Numbered from the stretch's first letter, positions 8,858-16,681 are shown. The stretch is DNA of 41,904 nucleotides from Candidatus Gottesmanbacteria bacterium RBG_16_52_11 (GCA_001779095.1 MFJD01000001.1:70558-112461); one strand, 5' to 3'. Numbers and translations are program-made. The notes: generated from the sequence alone by a model not told the origin.

Positions 8858-8877
8858 GGTGTCCCTCTTTGGTCTCT

Positions 8878-8912
8878 GTACACATCGTACACCAATTACA
8901 ATTAATTGTCAA
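8878..8912 (-). promoter_or_regulatory. consensus promoter with GTACAC repeats and AT-rich palindrome
   Basis: On the minus strand TTGACA (8907-8912) and TACGAT (8884-8889) are separated by exactly 17 bases. GTACAC occurs at 8878-8883 and 8887-8892, flanking and overlapping the -10 box, and the palindrome CAATTAATTG (8899-8908) touches the -35 box. The arrangement looks like an operator for the ribbon-helix-helix protein it drives. Confidence 0.65.
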
Positions 8913-9093
8913 TTATCAATAGTGTGCATTAGTTGTAGTGCAGTAGTATTCATATTAATCGGAAAATTGTCGGAACGGCTATTGCTGCACGGGAGAAATG
9001 CGTTCGGCTTTAGAAAACTGATAAGGATTATCCTGATTCAACATCCGGGGTATAATCAGGTAAGCTAATTAACCGCAAAGGGAGGTGATATGC

Positions 9094-9467
9094 ATGTTTA
9101 AAGGATTCAGGGAATTCATCATGAAAGGTAATGTCGTGGATATGGCCGTCGGAGTCGTTGTCGGAGTGGCTTTCGGGAATGTCGTCACCGCGATGGTAAA
9201 AGGTCTGATTACACCATTCATCGGCGCCCTTGGCGGGACACCTGATTTCTCCGGTCTATATTTCACAATAAATAACAGCAAATTCATGGTCGGTGATTTT
9301 ATAAATGCACTTATTTCTTTATCGTAACTCCCATGAATAAGTTAACGGAAAAGATGAAAAGCGGTAAAACCGAAGATCCGACTGAGAAGGCCTGTCCTGA
9401 ATGTCTCAGCCTTATTCCGATCAAGGCCAGAAGGTGCAAATTCTGTACCGCTGTGATAGGCAAGTAG
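9094..9467 (+). pseudogene. mscL: mscL, large-conductance mechanosensitive channel, broken by an internal deletion/frameshift
   Basis: The first 77 residues (MFKGFREFIMKGNVVDMAVG...) are a clear MscL N-terminus with TM1 and the periplasmic loop, ending at FINALIS followed by a stop at 9325-9327. The C-terminal part continues in another frame: YFFIVTPMNKLTEKM, then CPEC and CKFC, the zinc-ribbon tail common in CPR and some other MscL proteins, ending at a TAG at 9465. Most of TM2 is missing at the junction (about 9310-9318), where TTATT-type short repeats meet. The start has a GGGAGGTGAT Shine-Dalgarno. Either a true pseudogene or an assembly error; as written it cannot make a channel. Confidence 0.85.
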
Positions 9468-9515
9468 GTTACAGAACTAACCGATATAATTCCGGCTGAT
9501 AGTTAATTAAAGACG

Positions 9516-9591
9516 GATCCCTGGAGTCTCACTCCGGGAGTGAAATAGGTTTGCACCTCGGGATCTTCTGACAAAAAGAGGTAATGCAAAC
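9516..9591 (+). repeat. nested inverted repeats between mscL and the M23-like gene
   Basis: Three pairings are visible. TCACTC (9529-9534) pairs with GAGTGA (9538-9543). GATCCC (9516-9521) pairs with GGGATC (9560-9565). GTTTGCACCTC (9549-9559) pairs with 9578-9591 (GAGG, a 3-base bulge, TGCAAAC). The second and third pairings interleave, so they are mutually exclusive or form a pseudoknot. No U-run follows. Confidence 0.5.
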
Positions 9592-9629
9592 GGGAAAAAA
9601 GGGGATATGATTGTAAAAATGAAAAATGA

Positions 9630-9635
9630 TATAGT
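9630..9635 (+). promoter_or_regulatory. -10-like TATAGT next to the M23-like start
   Basis: TATAGT ends 10 bases before the ATG at 9646 and no Shine-Dalgarno is present, so the transcript would begin almost at the start codon. Confidence 0.4.
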
Positions 9636-9645
9636 AAAGTAAATT

Positions 9646-10437
9646 ATGAGGAAAGTTCTGCCCTTTATTCTAATCGGGATTGTAGTACTGGTCATTGTAT
9701 CAGTTTTTCGTTCTCCGGAAATAATACCCACGAATAAGTTTAAACAAATGACTGATAATTACGCTAAATGTCCCGAGCCGTTTGTTTTTCAAATGCCGGT
9801 GGATATTACCAAAGCTACATCAATTTTGTACCCCGGACAGATAAGAGGTAACGACTACAAAGCGCACGGAGGCTTAAGATTCGATAGATCAAGACCCGAT
9901 GAAATAACAGTGATTGCCCCGTATGACGCCAAAGTTATTGCCGGCGCCCGCTATCCGGTTAACGGAGAAGTCCAATATACTTTTGATTTTGAACATCCGT
10001 GCGGTGTCCGCTATCGTTTCGGACATCTTTTAACACTGGCGCCGAAGTTCCAGACTATAGCGGAGAAGTTTCCTATGCCTGAAGAAACAGATTCAAGGAC
10101 GACTCAGGTAAACCCTCCGCTGGATGTGAAACAGGGAGAAATTATAGCAACAGCGGTCGGACTTACCAAAGGCGGACCTGAAGTTTTTGGAGGATTAAAC
10201 ACTTTTGTTGATTGGGGAGTTTACGATTACCGGCAACAAAATGAGGCATCAAAGGATCCCGACTGGGCTTCAGCTTATTCTTCGGAAGATCCTGATTGGG
10301 GTCAGTATTACAATTCCGAAACCTACAAATATGCTGTTTGCTGGTTTGACTGGATTTCTCCGGAGGATAAAGCCAAAGTTTTAGCTTTGCCTTCGGCAGA
10401 CGGCGAACACGGCACAGAGAGTGATTTATGTAAATAA
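9646..10437 (+). CDS. M23-like (LytM-fold) membrane-anchored protein, probably degenerate
   Basis: This 263-residue exported protein has an N-terminal signal anchor (about 4-20) and a region resembling M23/LytM endopeptidases: KAHGGLRFD (first His/Asp pair), a beta segment VIAPYDAKVIAGARY matching the usual A..dG.V.. strand, and YRFGHLLTLAP matching the last His motif. The His-to-Asp spacing is two residues longer than usual and only one His of the HxH motif is present, so the zinc site may be altered. An acidic C-terminal part carries a DPDWASAY / DPDWGQYY repeat. It may act on peptidoglycan or only bind it. The gene is monocistronic and convergent with its right neighbour. Confidence 0.6.
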   Translation: MRKVLPFILIGIVVLVIVSVFRSPEIIPTNKFKQMTDNYAKCPEPFVFQMPVDITKATSILYPGQIRGNDYKAHGGLRFDRSRPDEITVIAPYDAKVIAGARYPVNGEVQYTFDFEHPCGVRYRFGHLLTLAPKFQTIAEKFPMPEETDSRTTQVNPPLDVKQGEIIATAVGLTKGGPEVFGGLNTFVDWGVYDYRQQNEASKDPDWASAYSSEDPDWGQYYNSETYKYAVCWFDWISPEDKAKVLALPSADGEHGTESDLCK

Positions 10438-10439
10438 TT

Positions 10440-10466
10440 GCTCCGCGGGATGTTCGGCGCTTGGGC
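10440..10466. repeat. 27-base CGCGGG hairpin element, copy 1
   Basis: GCTC and GGGC flank a 19-base interior starting CGCGGGAT. It sits exactly between two convergent genes (stops at 10437 and 10470). It belongs with the copies at 14701, 16682, 16814 and 18709. Confidence 0.5.
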
Positions 10467-10469
10467 AGA

Positions 10470-10736
10470 TTACTTATGCAGCACGTAATTCTGAATCCGT
10501 GTGCTATACATCAATGCATCTTCAGCTTTGCGGTCATCAGTGAGTTCGGATAATAAACCTATTCGTTCAATGATCGTCTGCATATATGGCTGCAATTCGC
10601 TGACCTGTACCTCTGCCCTGCGTTTCATCGCTTCTTTAAAAAATCTGTCGGCTGTGGTAAATGATTTACGGTGTAATCCGAGCGCTACACGCTTTAAATC
10701 CATGGCGAGTGATGATAATGCAGTTTTATTTTGCAT
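10470..10736 (-). CDS. small helical protein paired with DUF5674
   Basis: An 88-residue, soluble and mostly helical protein (MQNKTALSSLAMDLKRVALG...). Conspicuous are the basic stretch FFKEAMKRRAEV and the closing TRIQNYVLHK. The start ATG at 10736 overlaps the end of the upstream DUF5674 gene (stop at 10726-10728), so translation is coupled and the two proteins probably work together. A two-gene unit with a small second gene would also fit a toxin-antitoxin-like pair, but neither protein shows a known toxin motif. I do not recognise a named family. Confidence 0.55.
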   Translation of the reverse strand: MQNKTALSSLAMDLKRVALGLHRKSFTTADRFFKEAMKRRAEVQVSELQPYMQTIIERIGLLSELTDDRKAEDALMYSTRIQNYVLHK

Positions 10737-11070
10737 ATACGGTTTGGAAAAAATATTTAGTGATCTTCTCAAAAGCAGTCCGGATATTTACGTCCTGGAT
10801 TTCATTACTCGTATTCCCCTGGGTGGAACGGATATTGATGAACGAATTTCCGTCAATAGTTTTCGTCTCTAAGTCGATGCCGCCTCCCCAGAGATTCGCC
10901 TGTTTGGACCCCTGGTCGAGAAGTATTTTTTCAGACTCAAAATGACGGTCACATCCTGCTGAACAGATTTTTTTCTCCACATCGATTACTGTTTTAATAT
11001 AACTGTCGAACTGCTCCCGAAGTTGATCTATCTCATCTTTCGTGAATGGAGTACTTTTTGTGAGAATCAT
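10726..11070 (-). CDS. DUF5674 family protein
   Basis: This 114-residue protein carries the central string EKILLDQGSKQANLWGGGID, then LETKTIDGNSFINIRSTQGN. This is the conserved core of DUF5674, a family of about 110 residues found largely in CPR bacteria and cyanobacteria. It has no signal peptide. Two cysteines (KKICSAGC) lie in the N-terminal half. It is the first gene of a two-gene unit overlapping the 88-aa protein by 11 bases. No Shine-Dalgarno is obvious. Biochemical function is unknown. Confidence 0.8.
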   Translation of the reverse strand: MILTKSTPFTKDEIDQLREQFDSYIKTVIDVEKKICSAGCDRHFESEKILLDQGSKQANLWGGGIDLETKTIDGNSFINIRSTQGNTSNEIQDVNIRTAFEKITKYFFQTVYAK

Positions 11071-11193
11071 TTATATAGTATATCAAAAAGACTTCCTGCT
11101 CCCCCTGACTGATATATTCAGGAACGGAAAAATTGACCCAATCTTAAATTCAAACGGAGTTGTCCCGGGCAACATTCAGATCCCCGGTGAGCT

Positions 11194-11673
11194 TCAGCCC
11201 ACCGCTTTCTTCACGAGCGCGGCGATCTTTGCCTCTTCGGTGGAGGTCAATTTCTTCAGCGCATATGAGCTTGGCCACATATCACCATCATCAAGATGCG
11301 CATCTTCCTGGAAGCCAAGCGTAGCATATCTATATTTAAATTTGCTTGCAGCCTGGAAGAAACAGACGACCTTGCCGTCCTTGTTTGCATACGCGGGCAT
11401 CCCGTACCAGGTTTTCGGCAAGAGGGCTGGCGCAGTGGCTTTGATGATCGCATGGAGTCGCTTAGCCAGAGCGCGGTCCGGTTCCGGCATTTTTGCGATT
11501 GCTGCGAGAACATCGTTTTCCCCTTGGGCTCTATTCTTGTTTGACCGAGCTTCCGCTGCAAGTTCTCTGGCGCGCTCCCGCATCGCGGCACGTTCCTCGT
11601 CCGTGAATCCCGTGATTTTCTTATTGACCGCGGTGGTGCCCTTGACGGTCTTATGTGTGTACTTGGGGTTCAT
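11194..11673 (-). CDS. DUF1801 domain protein
   Basis: This 159-residue protein has a charged N-terminal helix ([20 protein letters not shown]) and a DUF1801/YdhG-like domain from about residue 52: [53 protein letters not shown]. The W-Y-G-M-P-A-Y string is the family hallmark. Related proteins have been called iron-chaperone-like, but the activity is unproven. The gene is visibly richer in G+C than its neighbours and this family is common in Actinobacteria, so it may be a transfer. A GGAGG Shine-Dalgarno precedes the ATG. It stands alone. Confidence 0.88.
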   Translation of the reverse strand: MNPKYTHKTVKGTTAVNKKITGFTDEERAAMRERARELAAEARSNKNRAQGENDVLAAIAKMPEPDRALAKRLHAIIKATAPALLPKTWYGMPAYANKDGKVVCFFQAASKFKYRYATLGFQEDAHLDDGDMWPSSYALKKLTSTEEAKIAALVKKAVG

Positions 11674-11855
11674 AGCAACCTCCTTAATATTGATACTTTG
11701 AAATATATTGAGTTTATATCAATCTACAATTACTTTAAATGCACTACAAGAGGGTCTTCAGAGCATATTATCTGCTATATAAACCGTTGTTTCCAAAACT
11801 ATGACACTCACCGGGCCTGAGCATTGGAAATGTAAGAGCTATTGAACGCTTATCG

Positions 11856-11861
11856 TATAAT
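11856..11861 (+). promoter_or_regulatory. TATAAT box just before the DUF6448 gene
   Basis: A perfect TATAAT ends only 2 bases before a first ATG (11864) and 8 bases before a second (11870). A transcript initiated here could not include the first ATG with any leader, so leaderless translation from 11870 is likely. Confidence 0.5.
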
Positions 11862-11869
11862 TAATGGTA

Positions 11870-12475
11870 ATGCTGCATTTAACAAAAACGGTTTTTGTTA
11901 TCCTCTCTATCCTATTCGGTGCATTGTATGTCTTTCCTTCCCGGACATCTGCACACTGTGACACCTTAGACGGACCCGTTGTCAATGCTGCCAGAAAAGC
12001 TATCAATACGGACAATGCTAATTATGTCCTGATATGGGTCAAACCTGAAAACGAAGACGAAATCAGGAAAGCCCTGAAGCGGGCAAAGGCAAAGAAAAAA
12101 GCGGCGAAAACTAAAGAAGAAATGGATAAGGCTGAAATGGAATTGTTTGAAATTTTGGTAAGAATACACAGGGAGGGCGAGGGGGCTGGATATGAGGGCA
12201 TTAAGCCTGCCGGTTCAGTGGAGCCGGAAATAGCTCTTGCAGATAAAGCAGTTGAGACCGGTAAGCTGGATAATGTAATACAACATATACAATCCCCCGA
12301 AAACAGAGAAATTATACTGCACCTTTTCCATAAAATTAAGGAAAAATCTCATTACTCCGTAGATGACGTACCTGCCGGAAGAGAGTTTATTGAAGCTTAT
12401 GTGGTCTTTATACACGCTGTCGAAAAAGCAATAAAGGGAGAAATATTACACGAAAGCAAGTTACACGACCACTAA
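11870..12475 (+). CDS. DUF6448 family secreted protein
   Basis: An exported protein of 201 residues with a signal peptide (about 1-28) ending in SRTSA, immediately followed by HCDTLDGPVV, the hallmark N-terminus of DUF6448 proteins. Later conserved parts are LIWVKPENEDEIRKA, LFEILVRIHREGEGAGYEGIKPAG and AGREFIEAYVVFIHAVEKA. The mature protein is a helical, highly charged periplasmic or lipidless secreted protein. I chose the ATG at 11870 because the TATAAT box leaves no room for a leader before the alternative ATG at 11864. Its role is unknown. The His-Cys-Asp start and scattered His residues make metal binding possible, which is inference. Confidence 0.85.
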   Translation: MLHLTKTVFVILSILFGALYVFPSRTSAHCDTLDGPVVNAARKAINTDNANYVLIWVKPENEDEIRKALKRAKAKKKAAKTKEEMDKAEMELFEILVRIHREGEGAGYEGIKPAGSVEPEIALADKAVETGKLDNVIQHIQSPENREIILHLFHKIKEKSHYSVDDVPAGREFIEAYVVFIHAVEKAIKGEILHESKLHDH

Positions 12476-12680
12476 ATTTAAGGCGTTAAAAGGTCCTAAT
12501 TTTCCTTTGCTCTCATACCGGGAAGATTTGAGAACACAAACTTGTTCCCCAGTGTTCACACACTTCGGGCGCATTTTCTACAATCAGATGAATAAATAAC
12601 TTAGTGCTTGAATTCTGGTAATCAGTAGTGAACCGTGTCAGCAATATTGTACTTTAGTATGATTGCGCGGAGGTTATCCC

Positions 12681-13055
12681 ATGTCTAAGCATGTAACCGT
12701 TGAACTACTCAAAGGATTCCTGGAAGCATTTAACCAACATAATCTGGATTCCATCATGGACTATTTTGCAGAAGATTGTGTCTTTTATATGCCGCGGGGG
12801 ACTACGCCTCGTGGTGATAGGTATGTCGGGAAAACCGAGGTGCGGGCAGGTTTAGCAAAAAGATTTGAGGGTATTCCGGATGTGCATTACGGAGATGATC
12901 AGCATTGGGTTTGTGGTGACTTCGGAGTCTCCGAATGGACACTTACCGGTACATCTGTATCAGGGAAAAAGATAGAAGTACGGGGAGTCGACTTGCTTGA
13001 ATTCGTCGAGGGAAAAATCATCCGTAAGGATTCTTTCTGGAAAATTGTTGAGTAA
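12681..13055 (+). CDS. SnoaL-like / NTF2-fold protein
   Basis: This 124-residue protein fits the NTF2-like alpha/beta cone: helix VELLKGFLEAFNQHNLDSIMDYFAEDC, strand VFYMPRG, then RGDRYVGKTEVRAGLAKRF and the sheet strands DQHWVCGDFGVSEWTLTG and KKIEVRGVDLLEFVEGKIIRKDSFWKIV. This matches SnoaL-like polyketide-cyclase-type or ketosteroid-isomerase-like proteins. The substrate cannot be deduced. An upstream in-frame start at 12663 exists, but a GGAGGTT Shine-Dalgarno supports 12681. It is monocistronic, with no pathway partner nearby. Confidence 0.85.
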   Translation: MSKHVTVELLKGFLEAFNQHNLDSIMDYFAEDCVFYMPRGTTPRGDRYVGKTEVRAGLAKRFEGIPDVHYGDDQHWVCGDFGVSEWTLTGTSVSGKKIEVRGVDLLEFVEGKIIRKDSFWKIVE

Positions 13056-13183
13056 CTTGCAGTTTGTGAGAAATCAAATAGCTGAAGCGTCTCGTCTTAT
13101 TCAATGGAAGTCACAATAACTACCCAAAAAACATGGCTTTTTCATGTACTTGCATACCGGGACGATTATTGGAATATAAAAAA

Positions 13184-13717
13184 TTAGCTTGAATGCATGG
13201 TCGGAGATACTTCTTTCAGATTGTATGAACCAACAAATGCAGTTACGTCAATTGCAGGATCGGATAGTTTAACGAAGTCAATATCTGTCCTAGCTAATAC
13301 TGTTACTCCATGTAGAAAAGCACCGTTGTGTACAGACTGTTTGAAAGTTCTATATGCTGAGGGTTTAAGATAAAAATCCACGTCGCCAACAATGGGTAGC
13401 TCTTGGTCGGGTTTACGAATATAGAGATAAGTATACGTTGTCATGGGTACGTTATTAATAGCGGGAAAAATAATTGGCTTATATAACCGATAGTATTTAT
13501 GATTCCAATGATTAGCTGTGTCAGTTAGTTCTTTTCGAAGATTAGTCAAATGATCATACTCCTCCTCATAGTGACAAAATACGCCGATACTTCCAGCAAC
13601 AGGCAAGAGGTATCCAAGATTAAGTTTACAGAGTTTGTGAGCCGTAATGTGAATGTACTTAATGGCATTGAATAATTGGGTTCTATTTTCAATGGGACTG
13701 AATCTGAATTTATACAT
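13184..13717 (-). CDS. uncharacterised conserved-looking protein, 177 aa
   Basis: A soluble 177-residue protein beginning MYKFRFSPIENRTQLFNAIKY, with no signal peptide or membrane segment. Notable parts are HITAHKLCKLNLGYLLPVAGSIGVFCHY, the acidic EEEYDHLTNLRKEL, a strand-rich region TTYTYLYIRKPDQELPIVGDVDFYL, and a C-terminus DPAIDVTAFVGS. The alternating alpha/beta pattern and invariant-looking GYLLPVAGSIG suggest a folded enzyme or binding domain, and similar sequences seem to occur as hypotheticals in CPR genomes. I recognise no named family. It is alone on its strand, 466 bases from the next minus-strand start. Confidence 0.55.
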   Translation of the reverse strand: MYKFRFSPIENRTQLFNAIKYIHITAHKLCKLNLGYLLPVAGSIGVFCHYEEEYDHLTNLRKELTDTANHWNHKYYRLYKPIIFPAINNVPMTTYTYLYIRKPDQELPIVGDVDFYLKPSAYRTFKQSVHNGAFLHGVTVLARTDIDFVKLSDPAIDVTAFVGSYNLKEVSPTMHSS

Positions 13718-13849
13718 GCCCAGAGTATATCAAGAAGTTCGAGTCATGTCGGGGGTTGATCAGGTTGACAAGCTTATTCAAGGCCAAGACCAATTGCTCC
13801 GACTGGTAGACTATGTGAGGAACTTCCTGGGAAACCTAATTACTAGACC

Positions 13850-14491
13850 TCACTGTGTAAATTTGAATGTGGAGAGAATCTGGTCAATTGTTCTCAAGCC
13901 CATTGCGGTTGGTCCGTCTCCCCCAGTTTCTGTCGCCGATAATAACAATAAGTATTTAGAAATGTCCTTGCTGGGGAAAATAATTGCCAAATATGTGTTC
14001 TCATAAGAATTGTAGTAAAACTTTATGCCCTTAATCTCGTTATTAGAATATACTTCCGTATTATTTATTATTCCTTCTCTGCAGGGCATATTATCCTGTT
14101 TTAACAACTTATCAGCTTTTTTCTCATCGCCACACAATGTTAGTGCAAACTGTTCAAGTGAAAGGCCATTGTTTTCTGTCAAAGTTATTGTTGTATGAAA
14201 AAAGAGCTCGTAGTCATCATGAAAATTAGTTGTACTGTTATTAATTAATACTCCTTCATTTGAGGTATTTTCGCTGACCTTTAAGTCCGGCCTGTATTTA
14301 AATTCAAAACCCCCTTTTGCACTTTTAAAAGTTTTCCAGTCTGTCACGTCGAATTCCGCTGGCACTGCGTTAGGAAATGTCACAATCAATTTTTGAGGTT
14401 TAATTCCGTAAGATTTATAAAGAAAATACACAATGGCTACTAATACCGCCAAAATTATAATTATGATTGGGGCAAAACCTTTTTGTCTCAC
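13850..14491 (-). CDS. exported protein with KGFAPI prepilin-like N-terminus
   Basis: This 213-residue protein begins MRQKGFAPIIIIILAVLVAIVYFLY: a basic start, the KGFAPI motif typical of Microgenomates pilin-like or pseudopilin-like signal anchors, then one hydrophobic helix (about 7-24). The extracytoplasmic part contains DWKTFKSAKGGFEFKYRPDL, a PsbP-like or lipoprotein-like opening, and two Cys residues (LTLCGDE, MPCREG) that could form a disulfide. Function is unknown; a surface or pilus-associated role is inference from the N-terminus. No Shine-Dalgarno is evident. It is monocistronic. Confidence 0.65.
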   Translation of the reverse strand: MRQKGFAPIIIIILAVLVAIVYFLYKSYGIKPQKLIVTFPNAVPAEFDVTDWKTFKSAKGGFEFKYRPDLKVSENTSNEGVLINNSTTNFHDDYELFFHTTITLTENNGLSLEQFALTLCGDEKKADKLLKQDNMPCREGIINNTEVYSNNEIKGIKFYYNSYENTYLAIIFPSKDISKYLLLLSATETGGDGPTAMGLRTIDQILSTFKFTQ

Positions 14492-14659
14492 AAATATAGT
14501 ATGCTGTTAAATTAGAGAATTAGTCAAATATAATAAGAATCTCAAGCTCCTCAGGGAGGACTTGATTCTCAGCCAGCTGGCGGATTACCATTCACCGACA
14601 GTACGACTCACTCAGTAGCGTTACTTGCCGGATTTCGAACCTACGGTTTCGGTCTACTT

Positions 14660-14688
14660 GAGAAAATATAAAGACCCTTTCGGGCCTT
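14660..14688 (-). terminator. Rho-independent terminator downstream of typA
   Basis: Read on the minus strand, AAGGCCC, loop GAAA, GGGTCTT form a 7-bp stem with one G-U pair, followed by TATATTTTC. The stem is perfect only on the minus strand (the plus strand has an A-C mismatch), so it terminates minus-strand transcription about 100 bases after the typA stop. Confidence 0.65.
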
Positions 14689-14700
14689 CACTTTATTCTA

Positions 14701-14727
14701 GCTTCGCGGGGCAGACGGCGTTAGAGC
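14701..14727. repeat. 27-base CGCGGG hairpin element, copy 2
   Basis: GCTT and GAGC flank a 19-base interior (CGCGGGGC, AGACGGCGTTA). The interior differs from the copy at 18709 at only a few positions, and the outer stem stays paired through a G-U. Confidence 0.5.
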
Positions 14728-14792
14728 CTATATAAGCCAATTAATGGGGCTGATCATTTGGTTTCCCCGCTATAAGGAATAGGGTATTAATG

Positions 14793-16634
14793 TCAGGCGG
14801 CGGCGATGCCGGCAGACCTGCGGACGGCGCGCACGCGGTCGATTTTAGTGAGATGGCGTTTACGCAGTCTCAGGTTCGCCGGGGTGATCTCCAGAAGTTC
14901 ATCCTCTTCGATGAAATCCAGGCATTGCTCAAGTGACATTGTCACCGGCGGATCGAGCTGGATGGCGATATCGGCAGTCGCCGAATGGATATTTGTGAGC
15001 TTCTTGGTTTTGCAGACATTGATGTCGATATCCTCGTAGCGGTTGTTGATGCCGATGATCATTCCTTCATAAACGGAAACTCCGGGACCGATGAACGCCT
15101 GGCCGCGCTCTTGTACCGTGGTCAGGGCATAGCCTGAGGATTTGCCCGATTCATATGAAACCAGGACGCCGCTTCTCAGTTTGGGGACCTTTCGTGACAT
15201 CGGGAAGTACCCGACGAAGCGGGTGGCGAAAATACCGCGTCCGCGGGTTTTGGTCAGGATATCACCCCGGAATCCCAGCAGGTTCCTTGATGATATCCGG
15301 TAGACCATCCGCGTGATCCCCCTCTCGTTTGTGATAGTATCCAGGAGCTCTCCCCGTCGTTTGCCCAATTCTTCCGTAATGACACCGATAAAGCCTGCCT
15401 CAATCTCGACAGTCAGCTCCTCGTATGGTTCGCACTTCATTCCGTCTACTTCTTTTTCAATAACCTCGGGTTTGCCGACCTGCATTTCGTATCCTTCACG
15501 CCTCAGGGTTTCCAGAAGTACGGCCAGATGCATTTCGCCCTGGCCTGACACGGAAAAGCTACTGCCTCCCGATGTTTCCTCAATCCTTAAACCGATATTC
15601 GTCTTTTGTTCCTGCATCAGACGCTGATGGAGCTGTCGGGCAGTACAGAACGTGCCTTCGCGTCCTGAAAAGGGAGAAGTATTGGCAGAAAGTATGACTT
15701 TAAGAGTCGGTTCCTCAAGGGTGATAGCCGGAAACCCGACCGGGTCGGAAGGATCGGCAAGTGTCTGACCGATCTGCACTCCGTCGATCCCGGTGATTGC
15801 AACGATGTCTCCGGTTTGTCCGGTCTCAGTTTCTTTTCTTTTGAGTCCTACACTAATAAATACCTGGTCAACGCTGAAGGAGCCCTGTTTCTCTTTCTCA
15901 GCCATTAGTAGTACCTTCTGCCTAGGGCGTACGTTCCCCTGTGCGATCTTGCCGATGGCAAATACCCCTTTATGGGAATCGAAATCGAGTGAGGATACCA
16001 GCATTTTGAAGGGTTTGCCGGCGTCATGTTCACAGGGCGGGGGGACTGCCGACAGAATCTTTTCAAACAGCGGTTCCAGCGACGAATTTTCGTTGATTGA
16101 TGCGGGCAGGGTATTCCAGGCTTTGCCTTCACGGCCGACGGCGTACAGCACCGGAAAGTCAAGATGGTCTTCGTGGTTTGCCAAGTGTAAAAACAATTCT
16201 TCCGTAGCCTGCAAAACCTCCGCCGGGCGCGCATCCGAGCGGTCGATCTTATTGATGACCACGATCATTTTAAGGTTATGTTCCAGTGCTTTTGAGAGGA
16301 CAAACTGCGTTTGTGGTAGCGGCCCTTCCGCAGCGTCGACGATCAGAAGCGCACCGTCCGCCATCCTGATCACGCGCTCCACCTCGCCGCCAAAGTCAGC
16401 GTGTCCCGGGGTGTCGATGATGTTTATCTTGGTATCCTTATATATAACGGCGGTGTTTTTAGCCAGGATGGTGATCCCTTTTTCGCGTTCCAGATCGTTA
16501 GTATCGAGGATAGTCTCTTGGGTCATTTCCCGTTCGTTGTCACGGAAGGTGTGGGTCTGTTTGAGCATGCCATCGACAAGGGTGGTCTTGCCGTGGTCCA
16601 CGTGGGCGATGATGGCGATATTTCTCAGGTTCAT
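14793..16634 (-). CDS. typA: translational GTPase TypA/BipA
   Basis: The protein has 613 residues, the usual TypA length. Motifs visible in order: G1 AHVDHGKTT (10-18), switch region ILDTNDLEREKGITI, G3 DTPGHADFGGEV, G4 NKIDR, then the EF-G-like domains II, III and V (for example EEPTLKVILSANTSPFSGREG and RRGELLDTI) and the TypA-specific C-terminal domain (ALTTVQERGQAFIGPGVSVYEGMI). TypA binds the ribosome and supports assembly and stress adaptation. The frame extends upstream to 16712, but conserved TypA proteins begin at MNLRNIAIIAHVDHG, so I use 16634. No Shine-Dalgarno is seen. A hairpin lies 13 bases upstream of the start. Confidence 0.97.
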   Translation of the reverse strand: MNLRNIAIIAHVDHGKTTLVDGMLKQTHTFRDNEREMTQETILDTNDLEREKGITILAKNTAVIYKDTKINIIDTPGHADFGGEVERVIRMADGALLIVDAAEGPLPQTQFVLSKALEHNLKMIVVINKIDRSDARPAEVLQATEELFLHLANHEDHLDFPVLYAVGREGKAWNTLPASINENSSLEPLFEKILSAVPPPCEHDAGKPFKMLVSSLDFDSHKGVFAIGKIAQGNVRPRQKVLLMAEKEKQGSFSVDQVFISVGLKRKETETGQTGDIVAITGIDGVQIGQTLADPSDPVGFPAITLEEPTLKVILSANTSPFSGREGTFCTARQLHQRLMQEQKTNIGLRIEETSGGSSFSVSGQGEMHLAVLLETLRREGYEMQVGKPEVIEKEVDGMKCEPYEELTVEIEAGFIGVITEELGKRRGELLDTITNERGITRMVYRISSRNLLGFRGDILTKTRGRGIFATRFVGYFPMSRKVPKLRSGVLVSYESGKSSGYALTTVQERGQAFIGPGVSVYEGMIIGINNRYEDIDINVCKTKKLTNIHSATADIAIQLDPPVTMSLEQCLDFIEEDELLEITPANLRLRKRHLTKIDRVRAVRRSAGIAAA

Positions 16635-16646
16635 AATGAACAAAAT

Positions 16647-16665
16647 GCCCGTCTCGATTGCGGGC
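16647..16665 (-). promoter_or_regulatory. typA: terminator-like hairpin in the typA leader (possible attenuator)
   Basis: On the minus strand GCCCG, a 9-base loop, CGGGC, then ATTTTGTT resembles a short intrinsic terminator placed 13 bases before the typA ATG. It may attenuate typA transcription or hide the start region. A TATAAA-like box lies just upstream. Confidence 0.45.
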
Positions 16666-16681
16666 TTTATAGTACTAACTT

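Larger units (their letters stand above)
14492..14792. other. gene-free interval between typA and the KGFAPI protein gene
   Basis: This 301-base interval contains no convincing reading frame. It holds a minus-strand terminator (14660-14688) and a copy of the 27-base CGCGGG element (14701-14727). The stretch 14625-14660 includes TTCGAACC, superficially like a tRNA T-loop, but no tRNA fold can be drawn. Confidence 0.5.

Noticed and set aside
10470-11070. A toxin-antitoxin pair
   Set aside because: Size and overlap would fit, but DUF5674 and its partner show no toxin or antitoxin motif.
13713-14006. Plus-strand frame with a plausible start (MSGVDQVDKLIQGQDQLLRL)
   Set aside because: Its 3' half is antisense to the KGFAPI gene and has no protein-like character. 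The first 35 residues may be a fragment, but support is too weak to list as a gene.
14560-14665. Possible tRNA suggested by TTCGAACC and nearby inverted bases
   Set aside because: No acceptor stem, no anticodon arm and no proper T-stem can be drawn on either strand.
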